From Chloranthus sessilifolius (taxonomy: Eukaryota > Streptophyta > Magnoliopsida > Chloranthales > Chloranthaceae), in assembly GCA_021018995.1 (NCBI GenBank), contig CM037598.1, positions 44,508,685 to 44,572,684 on the forward strand: a stretch of 64,000 nucleotides of DNA. The letters are read 5' to 3'. A program made the translations under genes and the position numbers. Within the stretch, counting starts at the first letter, position 1, and the number at the start of each line of letters is the position of its first letter. Positions 10,426 to 22,040 of the stretch are shown in pieces. The notes beneath the pieces are model-generated. The model had not been told where the DNA came from. It saw nothing but the letters and a program-made list of their open reading frames with translations, and did no database searches.

Positions 10426-12331
10426 TGTTGTCGCTCCAAGTGTGCCATAATTGTGTGCATTATGAATCAAAAATTAAAGAATTAAAGAATGCTAGGTTAT
10501 ATGGATGTTAACTTATGAAAGGGATATCAGCACATTGGGGCTAACACTGGCCTGCAAGATCAGGGCCAATTGTAGCAAGTTTTAAAAGTAAGTATTTCAA
10601 GATCGTCCACGGAGAAGTTTGTCTAAAATGAGAGATAAACCTCCAGATCTGTGCTACCAGATCTGGCTCTATAATTATCTAAACAAAAGAATAGATAAAA
10701 GAGAGTGTTGAATTGTGTCACATTTAACTATAAGCAAATAAAGAAAAGAACTAACTACATGATCCAGATCCGAGTTGGGGAGATGTTTAAAATAAGACAA
10801 ATGCAGAAATAATAACTTCATGTACTTTAGCCTCTGAATTTTAATGGAGAATCTGTAGTTCAACAGAGCAGATTCAATCTTCATCTGGCTACCAGCACAG
10901 ATGTAAGAGAAATAAATCCGAATTAAGGAATAGGTTTAGACTTATGGCTATGATCCCCACTTAAATGGTCACAGATCATCCAACAATTAGGCCTATTCTT
11001 TAGTTCGTAACATGAACATCATCAGAATGCTGCTAGAATTAGGTTACCAACGCTAATTCGCACAGGGGTGATGAATTAAGGGAAGTTGCATGCGGATGAG
11101 TGAATCTAAAGAAGTCTAATGCACTAAGGTGAACATTCAGAACCCTCGACATGACTCCAATGGAGAAGACACAAATTACTGCAACCTTTTAAAATCCAAA
11201 ATTACAATTACAGAGCACGACTTCTTAGAGAGCCCTCAGACTTACAGTCTGAGCTTCTTAGAGAGCCCTCAGACTTACAGTCTTGAATCCGAACTTGGAA
11301 GTACAAATCACTCACAATGGCTCTCAAAGGTAAACTACAAGAAGGGATTACAGGGGGTTCAGATAAGCTATCTGACCGGAATGAGGGAAACAGAGATGAA
11401 AACTCTAAAATCTGGATACCCAATTTGGCGTAATGGCTTCTCTATTTATACTTTTCCTCCATCCTGCGCATGTTGGATTGACCAATCAGAATGCTTTAGA
11501 TCTGGATTGCCCAATGAGGGTTGAGCACGGGATCCGGATCTGTTTTGGCCAATGGAAATGCTCGATCCGTTCGCCAATCAGGTGCCAGAAGCATCAATTC
11601 TGTTATGGGTTTGAAATTCTGTTTGAGCTTCTGGAAGTTCCCGCCAGGTAATTTAACTTTGGGCGCTCACATGGGTTGGAATATGCCTTCGGATCTTGAT
11701 TGGAACCTTCCGGAATGTTCCTGGTCTTTTGATTACATTAAAAGCGTGCGCAGACATCGAATTACCCTTGTTAAAGCTGCGAATCTCCAGAATACCTTTT
11801 CGCAGAGTTCAGGGGCCTTTTCGCAAAGTTCAATGACTTCTGAAACTCTGTTCGCAAAGTTCAATTTTCTTTTCGAGGAGTGTTTTCTTCTTTTCGCAAA
11901 GTTCAAGGTTCTTTGCGAAAAGTGCAAGTTCTTTGCGAAAAGAACTCTGTAGTGTCTTCGCTTAGTCCCAGGTTCTTTGCGAATAGTAGAAGTTCTTTGC
12001 GAATAGTAGAAGTTCTTTGCGAATAGTAGAAGTTCTTTGCGAAAAGAACTCTGTAGTGCATTCCTCTGTTCGAAATATTCCCTGCTTCTCTTACAGGTCT
12101 TTGCCTCTTCTATTTAGACCTTTCCACAGCTGATGAGGTTGTTTCTTCACTTCCTTCCTTTGGACTGACATGGATTGTCATCTTTTTGGCACTTTTTGGG
12201 ATGCTTTTCGGATTTGGACCTGTCTGATTGGTTAGCTGTAAAATGCACACTAAAGCACTTATTTAGTCTTCTCAAGGGTCTTTCAAGGCTCATGTTTAGG
12301 GGTGAAAAATGGTATTTTTCACTACTTAACA
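10426..12331 (-). repeat. 3' LTR of element F (possibly a solo-LTR state)
   Basis: 1,906 bp, flanked on both sides by ATGGG (10421-10425 and 12332-12336) and on both sides by E LTR sequence, exactly as a solo LTR would be. Contains CCAAT boxes near 11485-11575, TATA (reverse TATTTATA near 11442), a TTCG motif array (11770-12060) and a 20-bp tandem repeat. Confidence 0.85.
11972..12046 (-). repeat. 20-bp tandem repeat in U3 of F
   Basis: Unit GTTCTTTGCGAATAGTAGAA, three full copies and a partial one. The other F LTR has two full copies (21701-21740) and a partial one, so this array varies between the two LTRs. Confidence 0.85.
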
Positions 12332-12478
12332 ATGGGGCAGTAGAAATGAAACTCAAACTCTGAATACCCAAATTGGGCAAATAGTTCGTCTATTTATAGT
12401 TTTTCCCGAAGTCCATTTCAGATGTGCATTAACTAATCATAATTGGGTAGATCCATATCAACCAATAGGAGTCGAGCA
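12332..12478 (-). repeat. Duplicated 147-bp piece of E LTR inside the F end
   Basis: Matches 22041-22187 with about two differences. At 22041 this is simply E LTR resuming after F. At 12332 it is an extra copy followed, after GAGCA, by unrelated sequence leading into F internal DNA. See findings for possible origins. Confidence 0.75.
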
Positions 12479-12793
12479 TGGGACAGTTGGCATAGCGCAC
12501 TGTCATCCCATGAGCAATCAAAGATCAAAATTAGTTACTCTTGAATCAATGTTTAAACAGAAATTTAGGTTTATTGTTTGCAAGGGGATTTCAACATTTA
12601 TAAACCTTATGAATGTTTCACTCTTTCCAATCTGTGAGCAGCCATAGAAATCATGCAAATGTGTCAGCAGTAGTTCATCATTTGAATAAAAATTAGGTTA
12701 TAAGTCATACTTAATGTGCTCAAGTTCCAACCCAAACACTTACCAGGGTGTACTCTCATCAAGATTTTTGTTGAAGGGTTCATTTTCACTCAA

Positions 12794-12838
12794 GCTCAAG
12801 AGCAGTTACATCTCCCAAATGGATTTGTAAGCATGAGC
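12794..12838 (-). other. Conserved 45-nt stem-loop, element F copy
   Basis: Outer arms GCTC and GAGC pair; inner arms TTACAAATCC and GGAGATGTAA pair at 8 of 10 positions around loop ATTTG. Exactly 45 nt, like the other copies. Confidence 0.5.
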
Positions 12839-13871
12839 ATAGGCATGATTCTCAGGTGCTGGCATCCTTGACATCTCCTCACCATAGATTGGGAAACCGC
12901 TTATCTCCACATGACGATTCACTCAACTTTGGATCACAAGGACTTTTAGTGGGTTTGTTGTATGGCTCATGGAGTGAGGTTTCAGGATAGGAAGGTTGAA
13001 TGTGTGTTTGGATTTTTGAGAAGTCGAATTGAAGGAGGTGGTTCATGACTCCACCTTCTTGAGTATAGCTTCTTTGAGATTCTCGTGTTCAAAGTACTCA
13101 GTTCTTCTTCCTTTGATCTTGAATTTTCAACATAAAGTTCCCCTTTTGCCTTTTTTTTTTGCTTGCTTCTTTTCACATTGTTTTTCTTTTACTTTCTCGG
13201 TCACCATTGCCCATTTTGAGGTATTTCTTCTTCATTTATTTTGATATTTGCCCGAAATGTTCCATCTTTACTTCTCCTTTAACTCCTGAATTCTCAAGGT
13301 GAGGAAGGCTGAATTGGTTCCATTGGTTCAAGAAAAATGGGTGTTTTGATGAAGCATTGTAGGATTTATAGCTCAATTGGGGTACAAACAAGGCAGATCT
13401 TTCTTGGTTGGTTCTTAAGCTCAAGTCGTCCAAAGAAGGCCTTGATCTTTTCCTCGGTTTCATGAATGTTGTTGCTTGTTTTGATTTGGAGTTTCCTAAT
13501 TTCTAGTGGATCTAATGCCTCGGCCAAATCCTTTGAATCGTAAAAGGGTTGCCTCAGTCCACTCTTCAATGAGATGTAAAACATATAGGCTCAATTCTCA
13601 CTGGTTATGGTTTTTCCTTGAGCTTTTAAGTATATCTTTACCTTTTTCTCTTCCTGTGGACTTGCTATGTGCTAATACAAGTGTATTTTCCTGGTGTTAA
13701 CATCATGGAAATGTGGAATATTGTAGGGTTTAGAATGTCTAAATTCTTGCAAAGAAAATTTTAAAATTTCCACATTGTCATGATTCTTAAGTAAATTGAT
13801 TCATTTCCTGATTACTTTGGTGATTGTGATGCCCTTATGCTAATTATCCCATGGGCAGGACCTGTTTGCCA

Positions 13872-13884
13872 TACCCCCAAACCT
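13872..13884 (-). promoter_or_regulatory. Internal polypurine-tract-like motif, element F
   Basis: Reverse of AGGTTTGGGGGTA, in the same context (GGGTATGGCA) as in A and E. Confidence 0.5.
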
Positions 13885-14468
13885 AAGATGAACATTGTCC
13901 TCAATGTTCTAGACAATGAGAGACTAGGGCAGCAGGGTAAAAGAAGAAAGAAAAACTACTAATGTAAAAAAATCTAAACTATATGCAGCAGAAAATAAAA
14001 ATGTAAAACTGAAGATATGAGCAAGGAAAAGGAAAACATGATATACAAATGCAAGAAAAATCAACAAAACAATGCTAGAACTGCTAAATAAAATCTAACA
14101 AATAGAAGGATTACTATGCAAATGAAAGGAAACTAATGCTAATAACAGAGAAACAGTAAAAGCAAGGTAAGGGACTGAATACAAAGTTAAAAAAGAAAAA
14201 GAAAAGTGTTGATACAAAAACTGAATTTGTGAATGCAAAATAGGAAAACAAAGTTATAAACTAACTATACTCATAGAAAAATGACGAAAATCAGTAAAAC
14301 GAGGACACATTAACCTAAGAAAGAAAAAAAAAAAAAATCAGCGATCTAAAAACAGAATTTGAAACAAAAATTCCTAAAACAGAAAATCTAATGCCAAATG
14401 ATATATCCTAAGCCCAAAGAAACAAACCCAAAAGTCTGAGATACTTATGAATCTAAGTGATTATAAAA

Positions 14469-14759
14469 GTGATTTGGCTCCAGAAAGATCTTTTCGCAAA
14501 GGACTTCTCCCCAGATTTTCTATTCGAAAAGGAAATTTTAACTATTCGAACAGAACATGGTTCTTTTCGAGTAGTTCATTACAGCTCCAGAATCAATTCG
14601 AATAGAACTTTGAACTTTTCGAAAAGTACTTTTTACTTTGCGATTTGAACGTTGAAATGTATTTACACTATGCGTACAAGAAAAATAGACAGAAACAACA
14701 AAAATCAGAAAAACAATGTTGTACAAACATATTATACACTTTTCTACCATCAGATTTTT
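14469..14759 (-). repeat. Spacer after F integrase, with TTCG motif array
   Basis: Dispersed TTTTCGCAAAG, TTCGAAAAGG, TTCGAACAG and TTTTCGAAAAG words at 14480-14640, the same words as in F U3. F keeps this spacer although it has no second open region downstream. Confidence 0.65.
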
Positions 14760-17700
14760 GGAGATTCATGATGGTAGGTGGGCGAAGGGCTCTGGGTGTT
14801 TTCAATGCATGGTTTGAGCCTCGACCATTTACCTTGAGTATTCTTCCATCCTTGGGATCTGAAATATCCACAGCCTCTGAGGGGAGGCCTTGATGACATG
14901 TATGGCCCTTCCCATCTAGATCTCAATTTGCCGGAAAGAATTTAAGTTTAGAGTTGAATAACCATACCTTGGACCCGGTATGAACTCTTTTCTCATGAGG
15001 CTCCTATCATGGAATGATTTAACCTTTTCTTTGTACAACTGGAGCTAGTGTAGGCATCCATCCTCGTTCTTCGATTCGGTGAGTTGAAGCTTCCGTGGTT
15101 ACCAGCAGCTGATTAGATCCATATTAAAAGTTTTGATTGCCCACAAGGCCTTATATTCTAATTCTAGTGGTAGATGGCATGCCTTGCCATAAACCGATCT
15201 GAAAGGGACATCCTATAGGAGTCTTGTAGGCGCTGTATGCCCACAAAGCATCATTAAGCTTAAAGGACCGTCCTTTCGTCCTTCTTCACAGCTTTTTTCC
15301 AAAATGTGTTTGATCTCTATTTGAAATCTCCACACCCACGGTTTGTGGATGATAGGAGTGGCTACTCGTGAGTGATGAGTACTACTTTTTAATAGAGAGT
15401 CAAACCGCATTGTAAAAGTGGCTTCCCCATCACTAATGATGGCTCTGGGGAATCCAAATCGGAAAAATATGGTCTTTGAGGAATCTTAAAACCACTTTGT
15501 GATCATTGGATTTGGTAGCTATGGCCTCAATCCACTTGGAGACATAATCCACAGCTACCAAGATGAAATTGTTTCCATTAGAAGGGAAAGGGCCCATAAA
15601 ATCTATGCCCCAAACATCAAACAACTCAACTACTGTGATTGGTAGGGCATTGAGTTTCTTTTGGAAATACGCAGCTTTTTGGCGATTCGCAAGATTTACA
15701 AGGTCTGTAAGGCATCTTTAAAGATTGTGGGCCAATAGAAACCACATCAGAATTTTGCAGCTATTTTATTGCCCTGAAATGGCCTCCACAGCTGTTCATG
15801 ACACATTGACAATATGCCGTGGAATTCATGGTCCGGGAGACACTTTACGATCACTTGGTCACAATTCTTGAATAGATAAGGATCTTCCCAAATGAAATGT
15901 TTAACTTGTGAGAAGAAAAGATCTTTATCCATTCGATTCCAATGTTGAGGAATCATCCAATAGCCAAGAAGTTGACTATGTTTGCAAACCAAGGATGTGG
16001 TATTGATGGCAAAAGTTGCTCATCGGAAATGATTCATTAATGGGTAAGCTATCATCCTCGAGATTGAGAATTCTGCGGATTAGTGATCACCACCACATTC
16101 TCCACTCCTTTCTTATCCTTAATGTAGAGATCAAACTCTGTAATAGGAGGATCCACCGATTAATCTGGGCTTGGTATCCTTCTTAGAGAAGGTACTTTAG
16201 GCAGCGTGGTCATAGAACACCACAATTTGTGAACCTAAAACATAAGGCTGAATTTTTCCAATGCAAACACAATGGCCATGACTCTTTCTCGGTTGTTGTG
16301 TAGTTGAGCTGGGCATCTATCATGGATCTGCCGGCATAAGCTATGACATGGGGAAGCTTATCCTTTCTACGCCCTAGGACAGCTCCTAGGGCATAGTCCG
16401 ATCATCACACATCAGCTCAAAGGGCACTTGAATAGTCGGGATGCAAGATGGGAGCTGGAATCAGACATTTCTTTAGGACCTCAAAGGCTGTCATGCATTC
16501 ATTAGTAAACACAAAAGGAAAATCTTGACACAAGAACGCAGAGTGGCTTGGAAATTTTCTTGAAATCTTTGATGAACTTCCTATAAAATCCTGCATGCCC
16601 TAAGAAACTTGATTTGCTTAACATTACGGGAGGAGGCAAATGTGCAATTAGATCAATTTTGCTTGGTCCACCTCTATGCCTTTATGGGAGACCACATGTC
16701 CTAGGACAATGCCTTGGGTGACCATAAAATGACTCTTTCCCACTTAGAACCAAATTGGTTTCTTCACATCTTTGCAACACCAACTTGAGGTGGTGTAAGC
16801 ATTGGGAAAAGTCGTCTCCATAAATTGAAAAGTCATCCATGAAGATCTCCATGAATTGATCAATCATGTAAAAAGATGGCATACATGCATCTTTGAAAAG
16901 TAGCAGGGCATTGCAAAGACCAAAGGGCATCCTCCTATAGGCAAAAGTGCCAAAGGCGGTGAAGGTGGTCTTTTCTTGGTCCTGGTACACAGGATCTGGT
17001 TGTAAACGGAGTACCCATCAAGGAAGCGATAGTAAGCTTTGCTGCAAGCTTATCAAGGATTTGGTCAATGAAGGAGGGGAAATGGTCTTTCCTTGTCATG
17101 GTATTTAATTTTGTAGTCTATGCAGACCCTCCATCCGATTGTTTATCCGGTGGACATAAGTTTACTGATTAATTTGCTATTGATGCAGATTTCTTAGGCA
17201 CCACCGTGTGGGTGCTACCCAAGAATCAAATGGGGTAAATGACTTGACATCTAGCACTTGACAACTTCCTTCATTACCACTTCTTGCATGTGAGGATTCA
17301 ACCTTCTTTGCATTTCTCTAGAAGGCTTGGCATCCTCTTCCAGTGTGGATCTTATGCATGCATCTGGGGTTTATTCCTCCTAAATCGCAATGGTCCATAA
17401 TTGCTTTCTTGTCTGTTTTAGAACTACCAATGCCTCTTCTTGCTCCTTTGTAAGGGAGGAAGAAATAATCACAGTAGTGTTTGATGATCTCCCAAAACAC
17501 ATATTTCAGATTTTGGGGAGCTGTTTGAGTTCCAATTGTGGGTTTGAGAAAAGAGGGCAGCAAAGGTACCTTGGTAACTTGTGGAAGAGGGAGAGGAGGT
17601 CTCCAAGAGAGAGAACTTGATGTTGTTGGTGAGTGCCTTGCACAAAGAGACTCCATTGAATTTGATCTCCTTTTCCTTCTTTCTCGGTGGATCCCCAATC

Positions 17701-20040
17701 ATTTTAAATTCTGTGGTGGAGTCTTTACCTTGCGAAATGTTTGTAAAGACTCCTCCACTCATCATTGATGTCAACATGGAAACATTCCTCAGAGAATTGA
17801 GGTTGAGTAAGATTATACACATTCAATTTAACTTTCATATTTCCAAAGACACCTCCATGATGCGGACTGCATTGAATGCATGCATCACCGTAGCTGAGAA
17901 TGGTCTTCCCAGAATGACAGGGATGGCGTGGTACTTTTGGTTGGTTCCATGTCCAACACCAAAAAGTCAAGAGCTAGAAAACTTGTCTACTCCTACCAAA
18001 ACATCTTCAATCAACCCCATAGGTTTCCTTTCACTGTCTAACACCACTTGAGTGGGTTTCAATTCTCCCAAACCTAGCTTCTCATAGATGAATAGGAAGC
18101 AGTTGACACTAGCACCAGGATCTAGCAAGGCTTTCTCAATGGTGTGCTCCCCAATGATGCAGGATTGTGGGGATTCGAGTGGTCTTGCATCTTAGGTGGT
18201 GTTGCAATTGATAGCACTTGGTTGATTTTCTCCATAGCAAAGGCCTTCTTGGATAAATGTATCCTAGATTGCCTTTTGTGGGTGCACACCTCTTTGAGAA
18301 ATTTTGCATAGCGAGGACTGTTTGATTGCATCAAGCGGTAGATTAATTTTAACTTGCTTGAATGTCTCCATCATTTCCTCAATTTTTGTGTTTCCTTTGT
18401 CAAAAGGAGAAACTGACTTCATTGCATGGGGAAATGGGAGGTGAGGAACAAATTTCTCCTCCTCATCTTTTCAACAATTTTGTTATTTTTCTGTTTTTAT
18501 TTTTTGAATTTTCGATGTAAATCAATGACCATATTGCTATCCAATTTGTTGTTCTGCACTTGTTCTTCATCTTTTCCTCTTCACTACCTTCGTGTTGTTT
18601 ATTATTCTTCCACTTCCCAAAGTAGTCATGACTTTGATTTCCTCATGGCCATTTGAAGATTCTCCAACCATGAACTGTCCCTAGGATTGTTCACAGGTTG
18701 TTGGTAGTTTACCCTCTTCTCTCTTAGCCAATGAATTTGAGAGTTGGCCCAGTTTCTTCAATTTTTTAATGCTCATGTGAAGGTTCACGATGCACCGAGA
18801 TGAGTTCAAGATTTTGAAGTGAACTCAAGACGCTCTTCAAAGGTCGAGGATCTAGGAGGCGAGTGGTGCATCGCATGGCTTGTTGTTGGTTAGTTGCTAA
18901 AATTTGATTTATTATAAAAATTCTTGATATGGTGACGGTTTGAAAGGTAATTGATTTGCTCTTTGTTGTAGTAATTTCTGATTCCACGAGATTAGGATGA
19001 GATCTCCATGGGTAGTCATTCGATTGCATCATCCATAAGATGAGCTGCATGAGCTTGTTCCATCATGAGTTCGAAATTGTGATGCGTAAGGACATTGATC
19101 AATGGAATGAGTGGGGGCGGCATATCGGACATGCCTCCTCTACTCTTGACCCATTTGGAGCTTTAAATGAGTCCATCGCCTATCAAATTTTGTGGTCAAA
19201 TTATCCACTTTCCTTTCCAGCTCATTGACTTCATAAACTTTCCCTCTTGTGAATTGGGGATTATTCATCCTAGCGGATTCTCGGTGTCCCTTGGCGTAGA
19301 TTCTGCTGGGTTGAATTTTCTCCAATCACCTCAAAGAGGTCCCAAACCTCTTCAAGCTGTTTTCGCAAGTAGGTACCTCCACAAGAGGCATCCACCATGT
19401 TCTTGCCCTTCCGATCGGTTCCTTGATAGAAGCTTTGAACCACCGCCATTTAGGAATTTGATGGTGAGGCATTGCCTTATCAGATTCTTTAAACCTTTCC
19501 CATGCTTCATGGAAAGTTTGATTGAGTTTTGGGAGAAAGAGATGATGCTTTGTCTCGATTGGCTGGTTTTAGTCATTGGGAAATATTTTGACAAAATTGA
19601 CATTGCAAATCATTCCATGATGTGATCTTTGTTTGGTGCTAACATAGATAACCATGCTCTAGCTTTGTCCTTTAATGAAAAGGAAAGAGCCTAAGCTTGG
19701 TTGCCTCTAGACCATCGGCTATGTTAAATGTTGTGCATAAAGCCGTAAATTCATCAATGTGTTTGTAAGGGTCTTCCTTACTCAATCCATGGAATGAAGG
19801 CAACATTTGGATGGTGGAGGACTTAATTTCATAATTTCCCTCCACTGTGGGAAATTGAATGCAAAATGGGGAATTATAAGCACCAGGGGCAAAGTAGTCT
19901 CTTAACAATCTCTGTTCTTCACCCATTTCAGCAGATGTCTGTGATGGATGTCGGTTTCTTAGGAGTCTTTCCACTTCTGAATTTAACGGAAGAATCTCAG
20001 GATTGTGGGTTCTCCTGCCAACCATACACCTCACAGAGAG
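14760..20040 (-). pseudogene. gag-pol region of element F (broken)
   Basis: Read right to left: gag (about 20040-18700, with the Retrotrans_gag hallmark GLSKEDPYKH and an upstream PGAYNSPFCIQFP stretch), protease region near 18130-17720 (readable as an aspartic protease by similarity to B), reverse transcriptase (about 17250-16490, MPFGLCNA and FMDDFS), RNase H (about 16430-16080), integrase (about 15980-14760: [10 protein letters not shown] and a C-terminal segment over a GCCATACATGTC-type stretch). Domain order PR-RT-RH-INT is Ty3/gypsy. The region is heavily broken, far more than A or B. CAG and CTG triplets look depleted relative to sister copies. Confidence 0.8.
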
Positions 20041-20175
20041 TTTGGTACAGCAAACTGTCTATTTAAGAACCTTTCCTTTTTCTTGTATGCACAGACGTAA
20101 AAATAAATAACAAAATTAATAAATGACTGATAAATAAATGAAAATAAACATAGGTCTATCTATTTTAGAACAAAC

Positions 20176-20194
20176 TTCCCCGGCAGCGGCGCCA
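20176..20194 (-). promoter_or_regulatory. Primer binding site of element F (tRNA-Asp)
   Basis: CCCCGGCAGCGGCGCCA on the plus strand, one base from the tRNA-Asp 3' end, next to the LTR at 20201. Confidence 0.8.
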
Positions 20195-20200
20195 AAAACT

Positions 20201-22040
20201 TGTTGTCGCTCCAAGTGTGCCATAATTGTGTGCATTATGAATCAAAAATTAAAGAATTAAAGAATGCTAGGTTATATGGATGTTAACTTATGAAAGGGAT
20301 ATCAAGACATTGGGGCTAACATGGCACGCAAGATCGGCCAATTGTAGCAAGTTTTAAAAGTAAGTATTTCAAGATCGTCCCACGGAGAAGTTTGTCTAAA
20401 ATGAGAGATAAACCTCCAGATCGTGCTACGGATCGCTCTATAATTATCTAAACAAAAGAATAGATAAAAGAGAGTGTTGAATTGTGTCACATTTAACTAT
20501 AAGCAAATAAAGAAAAGAACTAACTACATGATCCAGATCCGAGTTGGGGAGATGTTTAAAATAAGACAAATGCAGAAATAATAACTTCATGTACTTTAGC
20601 CTCTGAATTTTAATGGAGAATCAGAGTTCAACAGAGCAGATTCAATCTTCATCCGCTACCAAAGATGGATGTAAGAGAAATAAATCCGAATTAAGGAAGA
20701 GGTTTAGACTTATGGCTATGATCTCATCCACTTAAATGGTCACAGATCATCCAACATTGTGGCCTATTCTTTAGTTCGTAACATGAACATCATCAGAATG
20801 CTGCTAGAATTAGGTTACCAACGCTAAGTCGCACAGGGGTGATGAATTCAGGGAAGTTGCAAGCGGATGAGGGAATCTAAAGAAGTGTAATGCACTAAGG
20901 TGAACAATCAGAACGCTCGACATGACTCCAATGGAGAAGACACAAATTCTGACAACCTTTTAAAATCCAAAATTACAATTCTGAGCCGCGGCTTCTTAGA
21001 GAGCCCTCAGATTTACAGTCCTGAATCCGAACTTGGTACTACAGATCACTCACAATGGCTCTCAATGGTAAACTACAAGAAGGGATTACAGTGGGTTCAG
21101 ATAAGCTATCGTAGGAATGAGAAAGCAGAGATGAAAACTCTAAAATCTGGATGCCCAATTTGGTGAATGGCTTCTCTATTTATACTTTTCCTCCATCCTG
21201 CGCATGGTTGGATTGACCAATCGAATGCTTTAGATCTGGATTGCCCAATGAGGTTGAGCACGGGGATCGGATCTGTTTTGGAATGGAAATGCTCGATGCT
21301 GGTTGACCAATCGGTGCGAAGCATCAATTACATTATGGGTTTGAAATTACATTTGAGCTTTGGAAGTTCCCTTGAGTAATTTAACTTTGAGGCGCTCACA
21401 TGGGTTGGAATATGCCTTGGATCTTGATTGGAACCTTCCGGAATGTTCTGGTCTTTTGATTGCATTAGGGGGTAGGCGTCTCGTGATTCTTGAATTGCCT
21501 TGTTAAAGCTGCGAATCTCGAATACCTTTTCGCGAGTTCGGGGCCTTTTTCGATAAGTTCAATGACTTCTGAAGCTCTGTTCGCAAAGTTCAATTTTCTT
21601 TTCGAGGAGTGTTTTCTTCTTTTCACAAAGTTCAAGGTTCTTTGCGAAAAGTGCAAGTTCTTTGCGAAAAGAACTCTGTAGTGTCTTCGCTTAGTCCCAG
21701 GTTCTTTGCGAATAGTAGAAGTTCTTTGCGAATAGTAGAAGTTCTTTGCGAAAAGAACTCTGTAGTGCATTCCTCTGTTCGAAATATTCCCTGCTTCTCT
21801 TACAGGTCTTTGCCTCTTCTATTTAGACCTTTCCACAGCTGATGAGGTTGTTTCTTCACTTCCTTCCTTTGGACTGACATGGATTGTCATCTTTTTGGCA
21901 CTTTTTGGGATGCTTTTCGGATTTGGACCTGTCTGATTGGTTAGCTGTAAAATGCACACTAAAGCACTTATTTAGTCTTCTCAAGGGTCTTTCAAGGCTC
22001 ATGTTTAGGGGTGAAAAATGGTATTTTTCACTACTTAACA
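20201..22040 (-). repeat. 5' LTR of element F
   Basis: 1,840 bp. Nearly identical to the 3' LTR over its last 0.5 kb (from about 21550), but much more different over the first 1.3 kb, where differences cluster at CAG and CTG sites. By hand I count about 50 such triplets in 10426-11830 and about 30 in the matching stretch here. Followed by ATGGG (22041-22045) and E LTR. Confidence 0.85.

Larger units (their letters stand above)
12479..14468 (-). other. 3' non-coding region of element F
   Basis: Carries the conserved blocks of the Athila 3' region: the 45-nt stem-loop at 12794-12838, the GTCATGTGGAGATAA-type block near 12900, the AATTCAGGAGTTAAAGG block near 13280, and the polypurine-like motif at 13872-13884. 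13885-14468 matches 7809-8464 of E and replaces the second open region. I see neither the true polypurine tract nor the CTAGGGATCACCTAGG block beside the LTR. No coding sequence is supported. Confidence 0.65.
10426..22040 (-). mobile_element. Element F: Athila-type element with gag-pol but no second open region
   Basis: LTR copies at 20201-22040 (5') and 10426-12331 (3'), both starting TGTTGTCGCT on the plus strand and ending TTAACA, both flanked by ATGGG, inside the 5' LTR of E. Between them lie gag-pol, a spacer with TTCG motifs and about 2 kb of non-coding DNA. Unlike A, B and D there is under 0.9 kb between integrase and the polypurine-like motif, so no room for the second open region. 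The 3' end is rearranged: a 147-bp piece of E LTR stands between the 3' LTR and the internal region. Gag-pol is heavily broken (well over ten breaks), yet the last 0.5 kb of the two LTRs is almost identical, which is an odd combination. Confidence 0.8.

Noticed and set aside
17390-18051. Plus-strand frames over F gag-pol as antisense genes
   Set aside because: They are shadows of the broken minus-strand pol and have no conserved counterpart over gag-pol of A, B or C.
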